Positions 24,456-32,183 of a stretch of 64,000 nucleotides of DNA are shown here, piece after piece. Origin of the DNA: JBMOGA01 sp049318625 (GTDB taxonomy: Bacteria > Pseudomonadota > Alphaproteobacteria > Rhizobiales > Hyphomicrobiaceae); contig JBMOGA010000009.1 of assembly GCA_049318625.1 (NCBI GenBank), positions 39,286 to 103,285 of the forward strand, read 5' to 3'. Each line of letters starts with the position of its first letter. Position 1 is the first letter of the stretch. The position numbers and the translations under genes were made by a program. The notes beneath the pieces were generated by a model. It was not told the DNA's origin and ran no database searches. It saw only the letters and a program-made list of their open reading frames with translations.

Positions 24456-24602
24456 GGTGCAAAATGATGGTATTCGCGGTCGTCAGCAAGCAAACCTTTG
24501 GTCGTAGTGCTGTACCGAGTCGTTGGTGTTGCTTGGTTGCAACCATGCCGTGCGATTCTGTGATATCTGGGCATCATTAGCCGCCACCGCCACGGAGTCT
24601 TC

Positions 24603-25469
24603 ATGCCGCCGAAAGCCAAGAAGGTCGCGAAACCCGGGACGGGCGGGTCGTCTGCGCAGAGCCAGCAGGCCGGGGGAGACGTCAAATTCGACGACTGTCT
24701 GGCCGCGGCCCATGCGTTCGCCGATGCGTCGGGACCAGCAATCCTGCCCCACTTCCGTCGGCCGATCTCTGTGGACAACAAGGATGGAGCCGGCGGCTTC
24801 GACCCCGTGACGGCCGCCGATCGCGGAGCCGAGCGGGCCATTGCGAAGGCTCTGAAGGCTCGATTCCCGGATCACGGGATGGCGGGCGAGGAGTATGGTC
24901 TCAAGGGTGGGGACGCGCGGTATCGCTGGGTCATCGATCCGATCGACGGCACCAAGGCCTTCATCCTCGGGCTACCGACCTGGGGGACATTGATCGGCCT
25001 AATGGACGGTCGCGATCCTGTGCTCGGTCTCATGGATCAGCCCTACACGCGCGAGCGGTTCTGGTCGGCCCGCAACGCCTCCTGGATGCGCATGTCGGAC
25101 GGACGGACGCGGCGGATCAAGACGCGCGACTGTACCCGTCTGGCCGACGCGATGCTCTCCACGACATCGCCCGATCTGTTCCAGTCTGGTGAGGAAACGC
25201 ACCGTTTCGGCAAGGTGAGGGCCGCCGTACGGATGACGCGGTACGGCAGTGATTGCTACGCCTATTGCCTGATCGCTGCGGGTCTCATCGATGTCGTGGT
25301 CGAGGCCGGACTGAAGCAGGTCGACATTGTCGCGCTCATACCGATCATCGAGCGGGCCGGCGGTTGCGTGACCGATTGGAACGGCGGCACGGCGGTCGAC
25401 GGCGGCCGCGTGGTGGCGAGTGCCAACCCGAAACTCCATGCCGCAGCCCTGAAGCTTCTGGCGGGCTAG
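24603..25469 (+). CDS. IMPase-family phosphatase, HisN-like histidinol-phosphatase
   Basis: The 288-residue protein has an N-terminal basic tail (about 1-25) and an inositol monophosphatase fold. Metal-binding motifs are DPVTAADRGAE, GEEYGLKGGDAR, WVIDPIDGTKAFILGLPTWG and the C-terminal VDIVALIPIIERAGG. The wording of the second motif (DGTKAFI.G.P.WGTLI) is typical of HisN histidinol-phosphate phosphatases, which complete the eighth step of histidine synthesis. A plain IMPase role cannot be excluded. ATG 24603 has GGAG upstream. Three minus-strand small RNAs end or start in the region before it. Confidence 0.75.
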   Translation: MPPKAKKVAKPGTGGSSAQSQQAGGDVKFDDCLAAAHAFADASGPAILPHFRRPISVDNKDGAGGFDPVTAADRGAERAIAKALKARFPDHGMAGEEYGLKGGDARYRWVIDPIDGTKAFILGLPTWGTLIGLMDGRDPVLGLMDQPYTRERFWSARNASWMRMSDGRTRRIKTRDCTRLADAMLSTTSPDLFQSGEETHRFGKVRAAVRMTRYGSDCYAYCLIAAGLIDVVVEAGLKQVDIVALIPIIERAGGCVTDWNGGTAVDGGRVVASANPKLHAAALKLLAG

Positions 25470-25497
25470 ATCCCGGGTCGCCGGCGGCCGTGCGGTC

Positions 25498-26463
25498 TCA
25501 CGCGACGATGCTTTCGACGCCCATGTAGGCGTCGAAAGCGGCCCAGAACTGAGAGCGGATCTCCTCCGATTCCTGGAGGATCTCGTGGCGCGACGACGGC
25601 AGCAGCACGCGGGTTCCCGATTTCAGGCGATTGGCGAAATCGTCGACTGCGCTCGGTTCGACGATGCAATCGGCACCAGCCACGAAGATCATCATCGGAA
25701 TCGCGACCCGGGCGGTGGTCACCGGTTCCGACAGCCATTGCATCGATCGAAAGGCCGCTCTGAGCCAGCCGATGGTGGGCGAGCCGAGGGCAAGATGGGG
25801 TGCGGCCTGGACGAGGGCGGCATTGCGTGTCCAGCGCTCGCGGTCACTGGTCAGGATGTTGGTTTCGAAGCTCGGGCCTTCGGTCGGTTGATCGGAGCCG
25901 CCGCGGACATAGGCGCCGCCGAAGCCCAGCAGGGTTGCCGTTTCGGCGTAAAGCTTGGCGGCCCACTCCGACGTTCCCAACGTCTTCTCGTGCAGTTTCA
26001 GCATCGGTGCGGCAAGGATGATGCGCTCGAACCAGTTTCCCGGCGCCAGGGCATTGCGGACCAGGATATGGCCGCCCATCGAGTGGCCGAGCGCGAAGTA
26101 GGGCGGCGGGCAATCGGGAAGAACGATCTGGCGCATGAAGCACTTCAAGTCACGGTCGTACTCCGAGAAGTCACGGATGAATCCCTTGCGTGGATTGTCC
26201 AGCGGCCGGTGCGAGGCGCCCTGGCCGCGCCAGTCCATCATCGCCACGGCAAAGCCGCGACGGCGCAGGTCGGTTACGACCTCGAAGTACTTCTCGATGA
26301 ATTCCGTTCGGCCGGTGAAGACGCAGACGGTGCCGCGCTTCGGTTTGCGCGTGGCCTGCCATCGTGCGAATCGAAGCGGCGCGCCGTCGTAGCCCGGCAA
26401 TTGGCCAATGACCGCGCCGCTCGGCACCGGATTGCGTGCCAGTCCGACGAGTTCCATCGCCAT
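25498..26463 (-). CDS. Alpha/beta hydrolase, lysophospholipase (monoglyceride lipase) type
   Basis: The 321-residue hydrolase has the nucleophile elbow GHSMGGH (serine near residue 124), an acid in IFVAGADCIVEPS and a histidine in LPSSRHEIL, making a Ser-Asp-His triad. The early MMDWRGQGAS loop forms the oxyanion side. It resembles PldB-like lysophospholipases (Hydrolase_4). There is no signal peptide, so it is cytosolic or loosely membrane-bound. It is convergent with the HisN-like gene. Confidence 0.85.
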   Translation of the reverse strand: MAMELVGLARNPVPSGAVIGQLPGYDGAPLRFARWQATRKPKRGTVCVFTGRTEFIEKYFEVVTDLRRRGFAVAMMDWRGQGASHRPLDNPRKGFIRDFSEYDRDLKCFMRQIVLPDCPPPYFALGHSMGGHILVRNALAPGNWFERIILAAPMLKLHEKTLGTSEWAAKLYAETATLLGFGGAYVRGGSDQPTEGPSFETNILTSDRERWTRNAALVQAAPHLALGSPTIGWLRAAFRSMQWLSEPVTTARVAIPMMIFVAGADCIVEPSAVDDFANRLKSGTRVLLPSSRHEILQESEEIRSQFWAAFDAYMGVESIVA

Positions 26464-26559
26464 GCCCCCGCGTTCGCTGCCGCTCTGCCCTTCAGGGCCT
26501 CGGGCATGATAGCAAGCGCAGCCTCTGAGGGCGACCTGTGTCGCGTCCTCCGTCCCCCG

Positions 26560-27165
26560 TCAGTACCGATAGGTCCGGTCGTCGCGCCACTGCCGTGGCC
26601 CATCCCACCGCGAGCGCCGCGGTTCCACATCCGTGCGATCATCCTCGGTCGCCTCGGCATGGTCCCGGCGGTCGACGAGGCGCGAAGCGATCACGGCGCC
26701 GTTGCAGCGATCGACTTTGACCCGGTACAGGCGGCCATCGGGTCGGTAGGCGAACACGACGGCGACCGGGCCACGCAGATCAAGGTCGTGAAATCCGTGC
26801 CAGCCATCATCCTGGAGTGCGCGCCGGATGGCCTCGCGGGGGATGCAGTCGTCGGCACGATAGCTGCGGTCCGGCGCCCAAGTGCGCCCATCGACAAAGC
26901 CCGGTGCGGGCATCGGTGCCAGATAACCGCGGTGGTCGCGCGGGACTTCGGGGTAGATGATCCGCGGCGGCGGCAGATCACCGCGGTCGACGTAGCGCGG
27001 CGGCGGTGCCGGCTGATAGCCGTACATGTCGCGATAGCGCGGATCATCGTAAGGCGAGCCGATACGCGGGGGATTGTCATAAAGGTCTGCGGCGCGCGTT
27101 GCGGACGCGGCGGCAGACATGACGGTGGCAAGAGCGATGCCGATCGCCAGAGCCTTCGAGATCAT
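26560..27165 (-). CDS. Secreted proline/arginine-rich protein, PepSY-like C-terminal region
   Basis: The 201-residue protein starts with a signal peptide (LAIGIALATVMSAAASATRA) and has a proline-, tyrosine- and arginine-rich middle. A C-terminal stretch (IRRALQDDGWHGFHDLDLRG, then VVFAYRPDGRLYRVKVDR) looks like the small beta-alpha fold of PepSY-type domains common in Rhizobiales secreted proteins. Two cysteines are present. I do not recognise a function. ATG 27165 is used because it begins the signal peptide; the longer frame upstream is not protein-like. Confidence 0.65.
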   Translation of the reverse strand: MISKALAIGIALATVMSAAASATRAADLYDNPPRIGSPYDDPRYRDMYGYQPAPPPRYVDRGDLPPPRIIYPEVPRDHRGYLAPMPAPGFVDGRTWAPDRSYRADDCIPREAIRRALQDDGWHGFHDLDLRGPVAVVFAYRPDGRLYRVKVDRCNGAVIASRLVDRRDHAEATEDDRTDVEPRRSRWDGPRQWRDDRTYRY

Positions 27166-27302
27166 GACGCTGTCCCTCGATACATGAGCTGACCCAGCCG
27201 ATAGCGGCATGGTCGCGTTTGCCACATGAACGGCACATGAAAGCCGTGATGCCAGGCGGGCACACCTCATGAAAATCGAAAGCTCAGCCGCTTCGGGCGC
27301 GC

Positions 27303-29606
27303 TCAGGCGCTCGTCCGCGAGATCTCGCGCCGCGCCACGTCGTCCATGGCGATGGCGCTCATGTTGAGGAGCCCGCGCACCGTTACCGACGGCGTGACGA
27401 TATGGACGGGTTTGGCGGCACCGAGCAGGATGGGTCCAAGCGGCACCGCGCCGGACACGGCCTTCAGGAGATTGAAGGCGATGTTGGCGGCATCGAGCGT
27501 CGGCATGATCAACAGGTTGGCGGCGCCGGACAGACGCGAGTTGGGGAACACTTCCTCGCGGATGAAGGGCGAAAGTGCAGCATCGGCGTGCATCTCGCCT
27601 TCCACCTCGAGACCCGGCGCCCAATCGAGCATGATGGCCAACACTTCGCGCATCTTGCGCGCGCTCGGCGTGTCCTCGGTGCCGAAGTTCGAATGAGAGA
27701 TGAGCGCGACCTTCGGCTCGATACCGAAACGGCGGACCTCGCCGGCGGCCAGCAGCGCCATCTCGGCGATCTGTTCCGCGCTCGGGTCGTAGCCGACGTA
27801 CGTGTCGGCCATGAACAGCGGCCCCTGCGGCAGGATGAGTCCCGATAGCGTTGCGAAGCTGCGCACGCCCTTGTCGCGGCCGATCACTTCGGCGACATGC
27901 CGGAGTTGCGTGAGATACCGACCGACGGCACCGCAGATCATGGCATCGGCATCGCCGCGGCGCAGGAGCAGGCCGGCGATGACGGTGGCGCCGGCGCGCA
28001 GCACGCGCTGGGCATGGGATGGCGACACGCCGCGCCGCTCGACTAGGCGATGGTATTCGTCGGTGAGTTTGGGAATGCGCGGGTCGGTCTCGGGGTCGAA
28101 GATCTCGAAGTCCTTGTCGACCTTCATGCGCAGCCCCAGATGGCCGATCGAGCCGAGCAGGGGCTCGCGCCGGCCGACCAGGATGGGCCGGCCGATGCTT
28201 TCGGCAACGACCTGCTGGGCGGCCTGAAGCACGTAGGGGTGCTGGCCCTCCGCGTAGACGATGCGACGGGGGCGTCCGGCGTGAGAGCGCCGGGCGGAGT
28301 CGAACAGCGGCCGCATGACGAAACCGGACCGGTAGACGAAGCCGGCGATCTTCTGGCGATAGCTCTCGAAATCGGTGATGGGGCGGGCGGCGACGCCGCT
28401 TTCGATGGCCGCCCGGGCTACGGCCGGCGCGATCTCGATGATAAGGCGCGGATCGAAGGGTTTTGGCAGGATGTAGTCCGGCCCGAACACGAACGTTTCG
28501 GCCCGGTAGGCCGACAGCACGACGTCGGATGCTTCGCTTTCCGCAATCGAGGCCAGCGCGAACACGGCGGCCTTCTTCATCTCCTCGTTGATGGTGGTGG
28601 CACCGACATCGAGGGCGCCGCGAAAGATGAACGGGAAGCAGAGCACGTTGTTGATCTGGTTCGGATAGTCGGTGCGGCCGGAGGCGATGACGGCATCCGG
28701 GCGGACCGCCTTCACGTCTTCCGGCATGATCTCGGGTGTCGGGTTGGCGAGGGCGAAGACGAGCGGCCGGGGTGCCATCGACGCGACCATGTCCTGGGTC
28801 ACGATGCGTCCGGCGGACAGGCCGAGGAAGATGTCGGAGCCGGGCATGATCTCGGCGAGCGTGCGGGCGTTGGTCTCGCGCGCGAACGGCTCCTTGTGGG
28901 GGTCCATCAGTTCCTTGCGGCCCTTGTAGACGACGCCCTTGATGTCCGAGACGAAGATGTTCTCGCGCTTCATGCCGAGGGCGACCAGCAGGTTGAGGCA
29001 GGCGAGCGCGGCTGCGCCCGCGCCCGAAGCCGCCAACTTGACCTCATCGATGCGCTTGCCGACGACCTTGAGCCCGTTGATGATGCCGGCCGCGACGACG
29101 ATGGCGGTGCCGTGCTGGTCGTCGTGGAAGACCGGGATCTTCATCCGCTCCTTGAGGCGGCGTTCGATCTCGAAGCACTCCGGGGCCTTGATGTCCTCCA
29201 GGTTGATGCCGCCGAACGTCGGTTCGAGGCGCGCCACGGCTTCGACGAAAGCGTCGACTTCGTTCTCCGCGACCTCGATGTCGTAAACGTCGATGCCGGC
29301 GAACTTCTTGAAGAGGACCGCCTTGCCTTCCATCACCGGCTTGGCCGCGAGTGGTCCGATGTCTCCAAGTCCGAGCACCGCGGTGCCGTTGGTGATGACG
29401 CCGACAAGATTGCCGCGCGCCGTCATACGGTTGACGGCCGTCGGGTCGCGCACGATCTCCTCGCAGGCATGGGCGACGCCGGGCGAGTAGGCGAGGGCCA
29501 GATCGCGCTGGTTGGCCAGGGGCTTCGTCGCCTGGATGGCGATTTTTCCCGGCGGATCGGCCTCGTGATAGTCGAGCGAACTGCGCTTCAGACTGAGATC
29601 CGGCAT
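27303..29606 (-). CDS. maeB: NADP-dependent malic enzyme with phosphotransacetylase-like domain
   Basis: The 767-residue protein fuses a malic enzyme (about 1-430) to a phosphate acetyltransferase-like domain (about 445-767), as in MaeB. Malic enzyme motifs are YSPGVAHACEEI, GDIGPLAAKPVMEGKAVLFK and VFHDDQHGTAIVVAAGIING; the NADP region includes GAGAAALACLNLL. The PTA part (GRPILVGRREPLLGSIGHLG and later ANLLIMPTLDAANIAFNLLK) usually senses acetyl-CoA and is not catalytic. It converts malate to pyruvate and CO2 and supplies NADPH. Confidence 0.95.
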   Translation of the reverse strand: MPDLSLKRSSLDYHEADPPGKIAIQATKPLANQRDLALAYSPGVAHACEEIVRDPTAVNRMTARGNLVGVITNGTAVLGLGDIGPLAAKPVMEGKAVLFKKFAGIDVYDIEVAENEVDAFVEAVARLEPTFGGINLEDIKAPECFEIERRLKERMKIPVFHDDQHGTAIVVAAGIINGLKVVGKRIDEVKLAASGAGAAALACLNLLVALGMKRENIFVSDIKGVVYKGRKELMDPHKEPFARETNARTLAEIMPGSDIFLGLSAGRIVTQDMVASMAPRPLVFALANPTPEIMPEDVKAVRPDAVIASGRTDYPNQINNVLCFPFIFRGALDVGATTINEEMKKAAVFALASIAESEASDVVLSAYRAETFVFGPDYILPKPFDPRLIIEIAPAVARAAIESGVAARPITDFESYRQKIAGFVYRSGFVMRPLFDSARRSHAGRPRRIVYAEGQHPYVLQAAQQVVAESIGRPILVGRREPLLGSIGHLGLRMKVDKDFEIFDPETDPRIPKLTDEYHRLVERRGVSPSHAQRVLRAGATVIAGLLLRRGDADAMICGAVGRYLTQLRHVAEVIGRDKGVRSFATLSGLILPQGPLFMADTYVGYDPSAEQIAEMALLAAGEVRRFGIEPKVALISHSNFGTEDTPSARKMREVLAIMLDWAPGLEVEGEMHADAALSPFIREEVFPNSRLSGAANLLIMPTLDAANIAFNLLKAVSGAVPLGPILLGAAKPVHIVTPSVTVRGLLNMSAIAMDDVARREISRTSA

Positions 29607-29686
29607 GTCATCCCCCCTGCCCCCGATTGCGACCTAAGTTGCATGGCAGGCGAGAAGGGGGAAGGGGGCACCGTACAATTCGCGCT

Positions 29687-31363
29687 TCAGTGTGCAACCT
29701 TCAGGATGCCGAGTTTGGTCAGGCGCATGACCGCGCGCAACGCTTTGAGCTGGTTCGACGGAGCAACTTCCGCGATGAGTTCCCCGGCTGGTGCTGGGCC
29801 TCGCGCGGCGGCAACCAGAATCCGATCGCGGATCTCGGGGGGCGGCTGCGTCCGGTGCGAGAAACCGACCATGTCGAGTGCTTCGATGGCCGCCAGCCGC
29901 TCGACGGCGGCGGCCATCGTGGGAGCGTCGAGCGCGAGGCGCGTCTGTCGAGTCAAGGTGGCCGTCGGATAGGTCGCGAAAGCAGAGAAGGGCTCCATGC
30001 GGGCCGGCCAGGGATGGCGGAGAACCGGACCCCGGTTGGTTTTCTGGCGCAGCACGGCGAGTTCGGCCCACAACGCCTGGTAGCGGGGGACGATGGCAGA
30101 CCAGTCGTAGCGCTCCTGGGCCTGCCGCCGCCCCGCCTGTCCCATGCGCCGGCGCAGTCCGGGATCGGCGCACAACCGGCGGAACGCATCGGCGGCCGCC
30201 CCGATATCGACCGACACGAGCATGCAGGTGTCGCCGCAATACTTGTCGTAGGTTCCGATGCCGAGCGCGTGGGTCGCGGCCTCCTCGAGCGCGGCGCCCG
30301 GCGGCGGGGCCAGCGTCGGTATGCGAAAGCCGTCGATTCCGTCGCGCACGGTATCCTTGTAGCCGTTCCAATCGGACACCACGCACGGCAGTCCTGCGGC
30401 CATGGCCTCGACGGGCACCAGCCCGAAGGTCTCCTGGATGTTGTCCGACAGTGAGCAGAACACGTCCGCCGAGGCCCAGGCGGTGCGGCGGCTCTCGGGC
30501 ACACGACCGTCCAAAAGAACGGTTTTCACGCCCGGGCAGGCCATCGCGGCCGCGTCGGCGAAGGCTTCGCCGATCGCGGCATTCGCATGCCAACCGCACT
30601 CGACCAGCATGATCTTCTGGTTCGGCGGCAACGTGCGGCCGGCTCGCTCCAGCGCCTGGTACATGGCGAGCGGGTGGGCCTTGGCGTGGAAGGACAACCG
30701 GCCCATGAACAGCACGACGATAGTGTCGGCATCGGCGCCGATCGCTGTGCGTGCCTCCTGCCGGTCGCGATCGGAGAACACGAAATCGCCGGTGTTGATG
30801 CCGAGCGGGATGACCGGTGTCAGCGGTGCCACGAAACGCGTGGCGCCGAGGCGGGCGGCGAGATATTCTTTTTGAGCATCGAACAGGCGGTGAACGTTGT
30901 CTCGAACCGCCGTCGACGTGCAGATGATGGCATCCCACGGTTGCACCGGGGCCGTCAGCAGTTCCACCAGACCGTCCATGGCGCGGGCCGACGCCGTGGT
31001 GTGGGTGATGCCGGTCAGGCTCCACCTGTGATGGCCGAACAGGGCGCGGTGCCAGGCGCCCTCGGCCAGGCCGGGGGCCGGGTAGTGCAGGGCGCCGATG
31101 GTCTCGAGGGCCGGGAGAGTCCCGGCCGTCAGGGACCGGACCGGCTCCGCCCGGCCGTGCGCCGCGATCTCCTCTGCGAAAGTTCCGGCATCCTGGCGTT
31201 GGGTGACGAAGCAGTTGAAGTCCGTCACTGCGGCATGGCGGGCGAAACCCTTGAGAAACGACTCGCCGGCGGCATTGCGGCCCATGAGCTTGGGGCCCTT
31301 GGTCGTGAAGGCCTCGGGCACGAAGTAGATGGCGGCGTTGGCGGAGGTATGGGCGCTCGGCAT
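29687..31363 (-). CDS. GT4-type glycosyltransferase with C-terminal helical extension
   Basis: The 558-residue protein has a glycosyltransferase GT-B fold. The C-terminal Rossmann half (about 215-430) includes VVLFMGRLSFHAKAHPL, VFCSLSDNIQETFGLVPVEA and MAAGLPCVVSDWNGYKDTVR, with the E-x7-E motif of GT4. The last 110 residues are not part of that fold; their final part (ILVAAARGPAPAGELIAEV and LKALRAVMRLTKLGILKV) resembles a winged helix. The sugar donor and acceptor are unknown. The ATG at 31363 removes 13 unlikely residues. No polysaccharide cluster surrounds it. Confidence 0.8.
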   Translation of the reverse strand: MPSAHTSANAAIYFVPEAFTTKGPKLMGRNAAGESFLKGFARHAAVTDFNCFVTQRQDAGTFAEEIAAHGRAEPVRSLTAGTLPALETIGALHYPAPGLAEGAWHRALFGHHRWSLTGITHTTASARAMDGLVELLTAPVQPWDAIICTSTAVRDNVHRLFDAQKEYLAARLGATRFVAPLTPVIPLGINTGDFVFSDRDRQEARTAIGADADTIVVLFMGRLSFHAKAHPLAMYQALERAGRTLPPNQKIMLVECGWHANAAIGEAFADAAAMACPGVKTVLLDGRVPESRRTAWASADVFCSLSDNIQETFGLVPVEAMAAGLPCVVSDWNGYKDTVRDGIDGFRIPTLAPPPGAALEEAATHALGIGTYDKYCGDTCMLVSVDIGAAADAFRRLCADPGLRRRMGQAGRRQAQERYDWSAIVPRYQALWAELAVLRQKTNRGPVLRHPWPARMEPFSAFATYPTATLTRQTRLALDAPTMAAAVERLAAIEALDMVGFSHRTQPPPEIRDRILVAAARGPAPAGELIAEVAPSNQLKALRAVMRLTKLGILKVAH

Positions 31364-31471
31364 GGCGGCTCTGGGCTGATGATCCGTGCGCTCGCGACGC
31401 AAGTGTCGTAGTCGGATCTACCTATCACGCCATATCCTAAAAAACACGTAAAATGATGCGTGGCCGCCGCA

Positions 31472-32017
31472 TCACTCCCTTAACCTCGATTCGAGGCTCC
31501 GATCGGGGTCTTCGATCCGGTGGAGGCGGGCCATGGCGGTCCGCGTCAAGCGCAGAACGAAGCTGCGCCGGCGGCTGGCGTTGAGGGGATGCAGCGGGGC
31601 GGGCCGTATCAATTCGCCGCCGAAGCGATCGGCGATGATCAGTCCGGTGTCATCGGGCAGGATTTCGACCGGAAAGTCCGGCGCGACGGCGAACAGCAGA
31701 TGATCACAGAACTCGCGATAGTCGGGCCATTTCGAGTCGGCGCGGAAATCCTCGATGCTCGATTTGATCTCGACGATCCAGACGATACCCTTGGGATCGA
31801 TGCCGACCACGTCGGCGCGGCGGCCGTTCGGCAGCGCGAGCTCGGTCACCGACGTCAGCCCGTGGCCGGACAGCAGGCGGCGCACGCCGCGGCTGATGGC
31901 GGCCGCAGCGGCCGACTGGCGCCGGTCGGACGTCAGCTGGTCACCGGCGAGTGGGTCGGTCATGTCGTCGTCCGGCGCGGCGGGCGCCTCCGGCGGGCGG
32001 TTCGATTCACTCGACAT
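31472..32017 (-). CDS. MmcB family DNA-repair nuclease-like protein
   Basis: The 181-residue protein matches the MmcB family, linked in Caulobacter to mitomycin-C damage repair. A PD-(D/E)xK nuclease-type core is visible: ADVVGIDPKGIVWIVEIKSS, with Asp and the E-x-K pair, then DFRADSKWPDYREFCDHLLF. The first 40 residues are acidic and likely disordered. ATG 32017 has AGAGGA upstream; the longer frame is arginine-rich and unlike the family. It is divergent from the Lon-like gene, 166 bases apart. I saw no GTTC-N7-GTTC LexA site there. Confidence 0.82.
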   Translation of the reverse strand: MSSESNRPPEAPAAPDDDMTDPLAGDQLTSDRRQSAAAAAISRGVRRLLSGHGLTSVTELALPNGRRADVVGIDPKGIVWIVEIKSSIEDFRADSKWPDYREFCDHLLFAVAPDFPVEILPDDTGLIIADRFGGELIRPAPLHPLNASRRRSFVLRLTRTAMARLHRIEDPDRSLESRLRE

Positions 32018-32183
32018 GCGGCAATCCTCTGCCACAGCGCGGCCGGATTCTCGCGTTTGGCACCGGCGCGCCTGTCGCATCCGCGATCGGCCCTTGCGCT
32101 GCGGACCAGCACTCGGCAATCAGCTCTTCGTCGTCGACGCCCAATACCATAAAGTTCTGCGTGGTGTGAGACAGAGGCCCTTC

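Noticed and set aside
23915..24490. CRISPR-like array from three similar units
   Set aside because: Units are 230-250 bases apart, differ in length, and each ends in a terminator with a T run on the minus strand. This fits small RNA genes, not CRISPR repeats with equal spacers; no cas genes are present.
32018..32183. LexA (SOS) box between mmcB-like and Lon-like genes
   Set aside because: A GTTC is present, but no second GTTC at the N7 spacing of the alphaproteobacterial LexA site.
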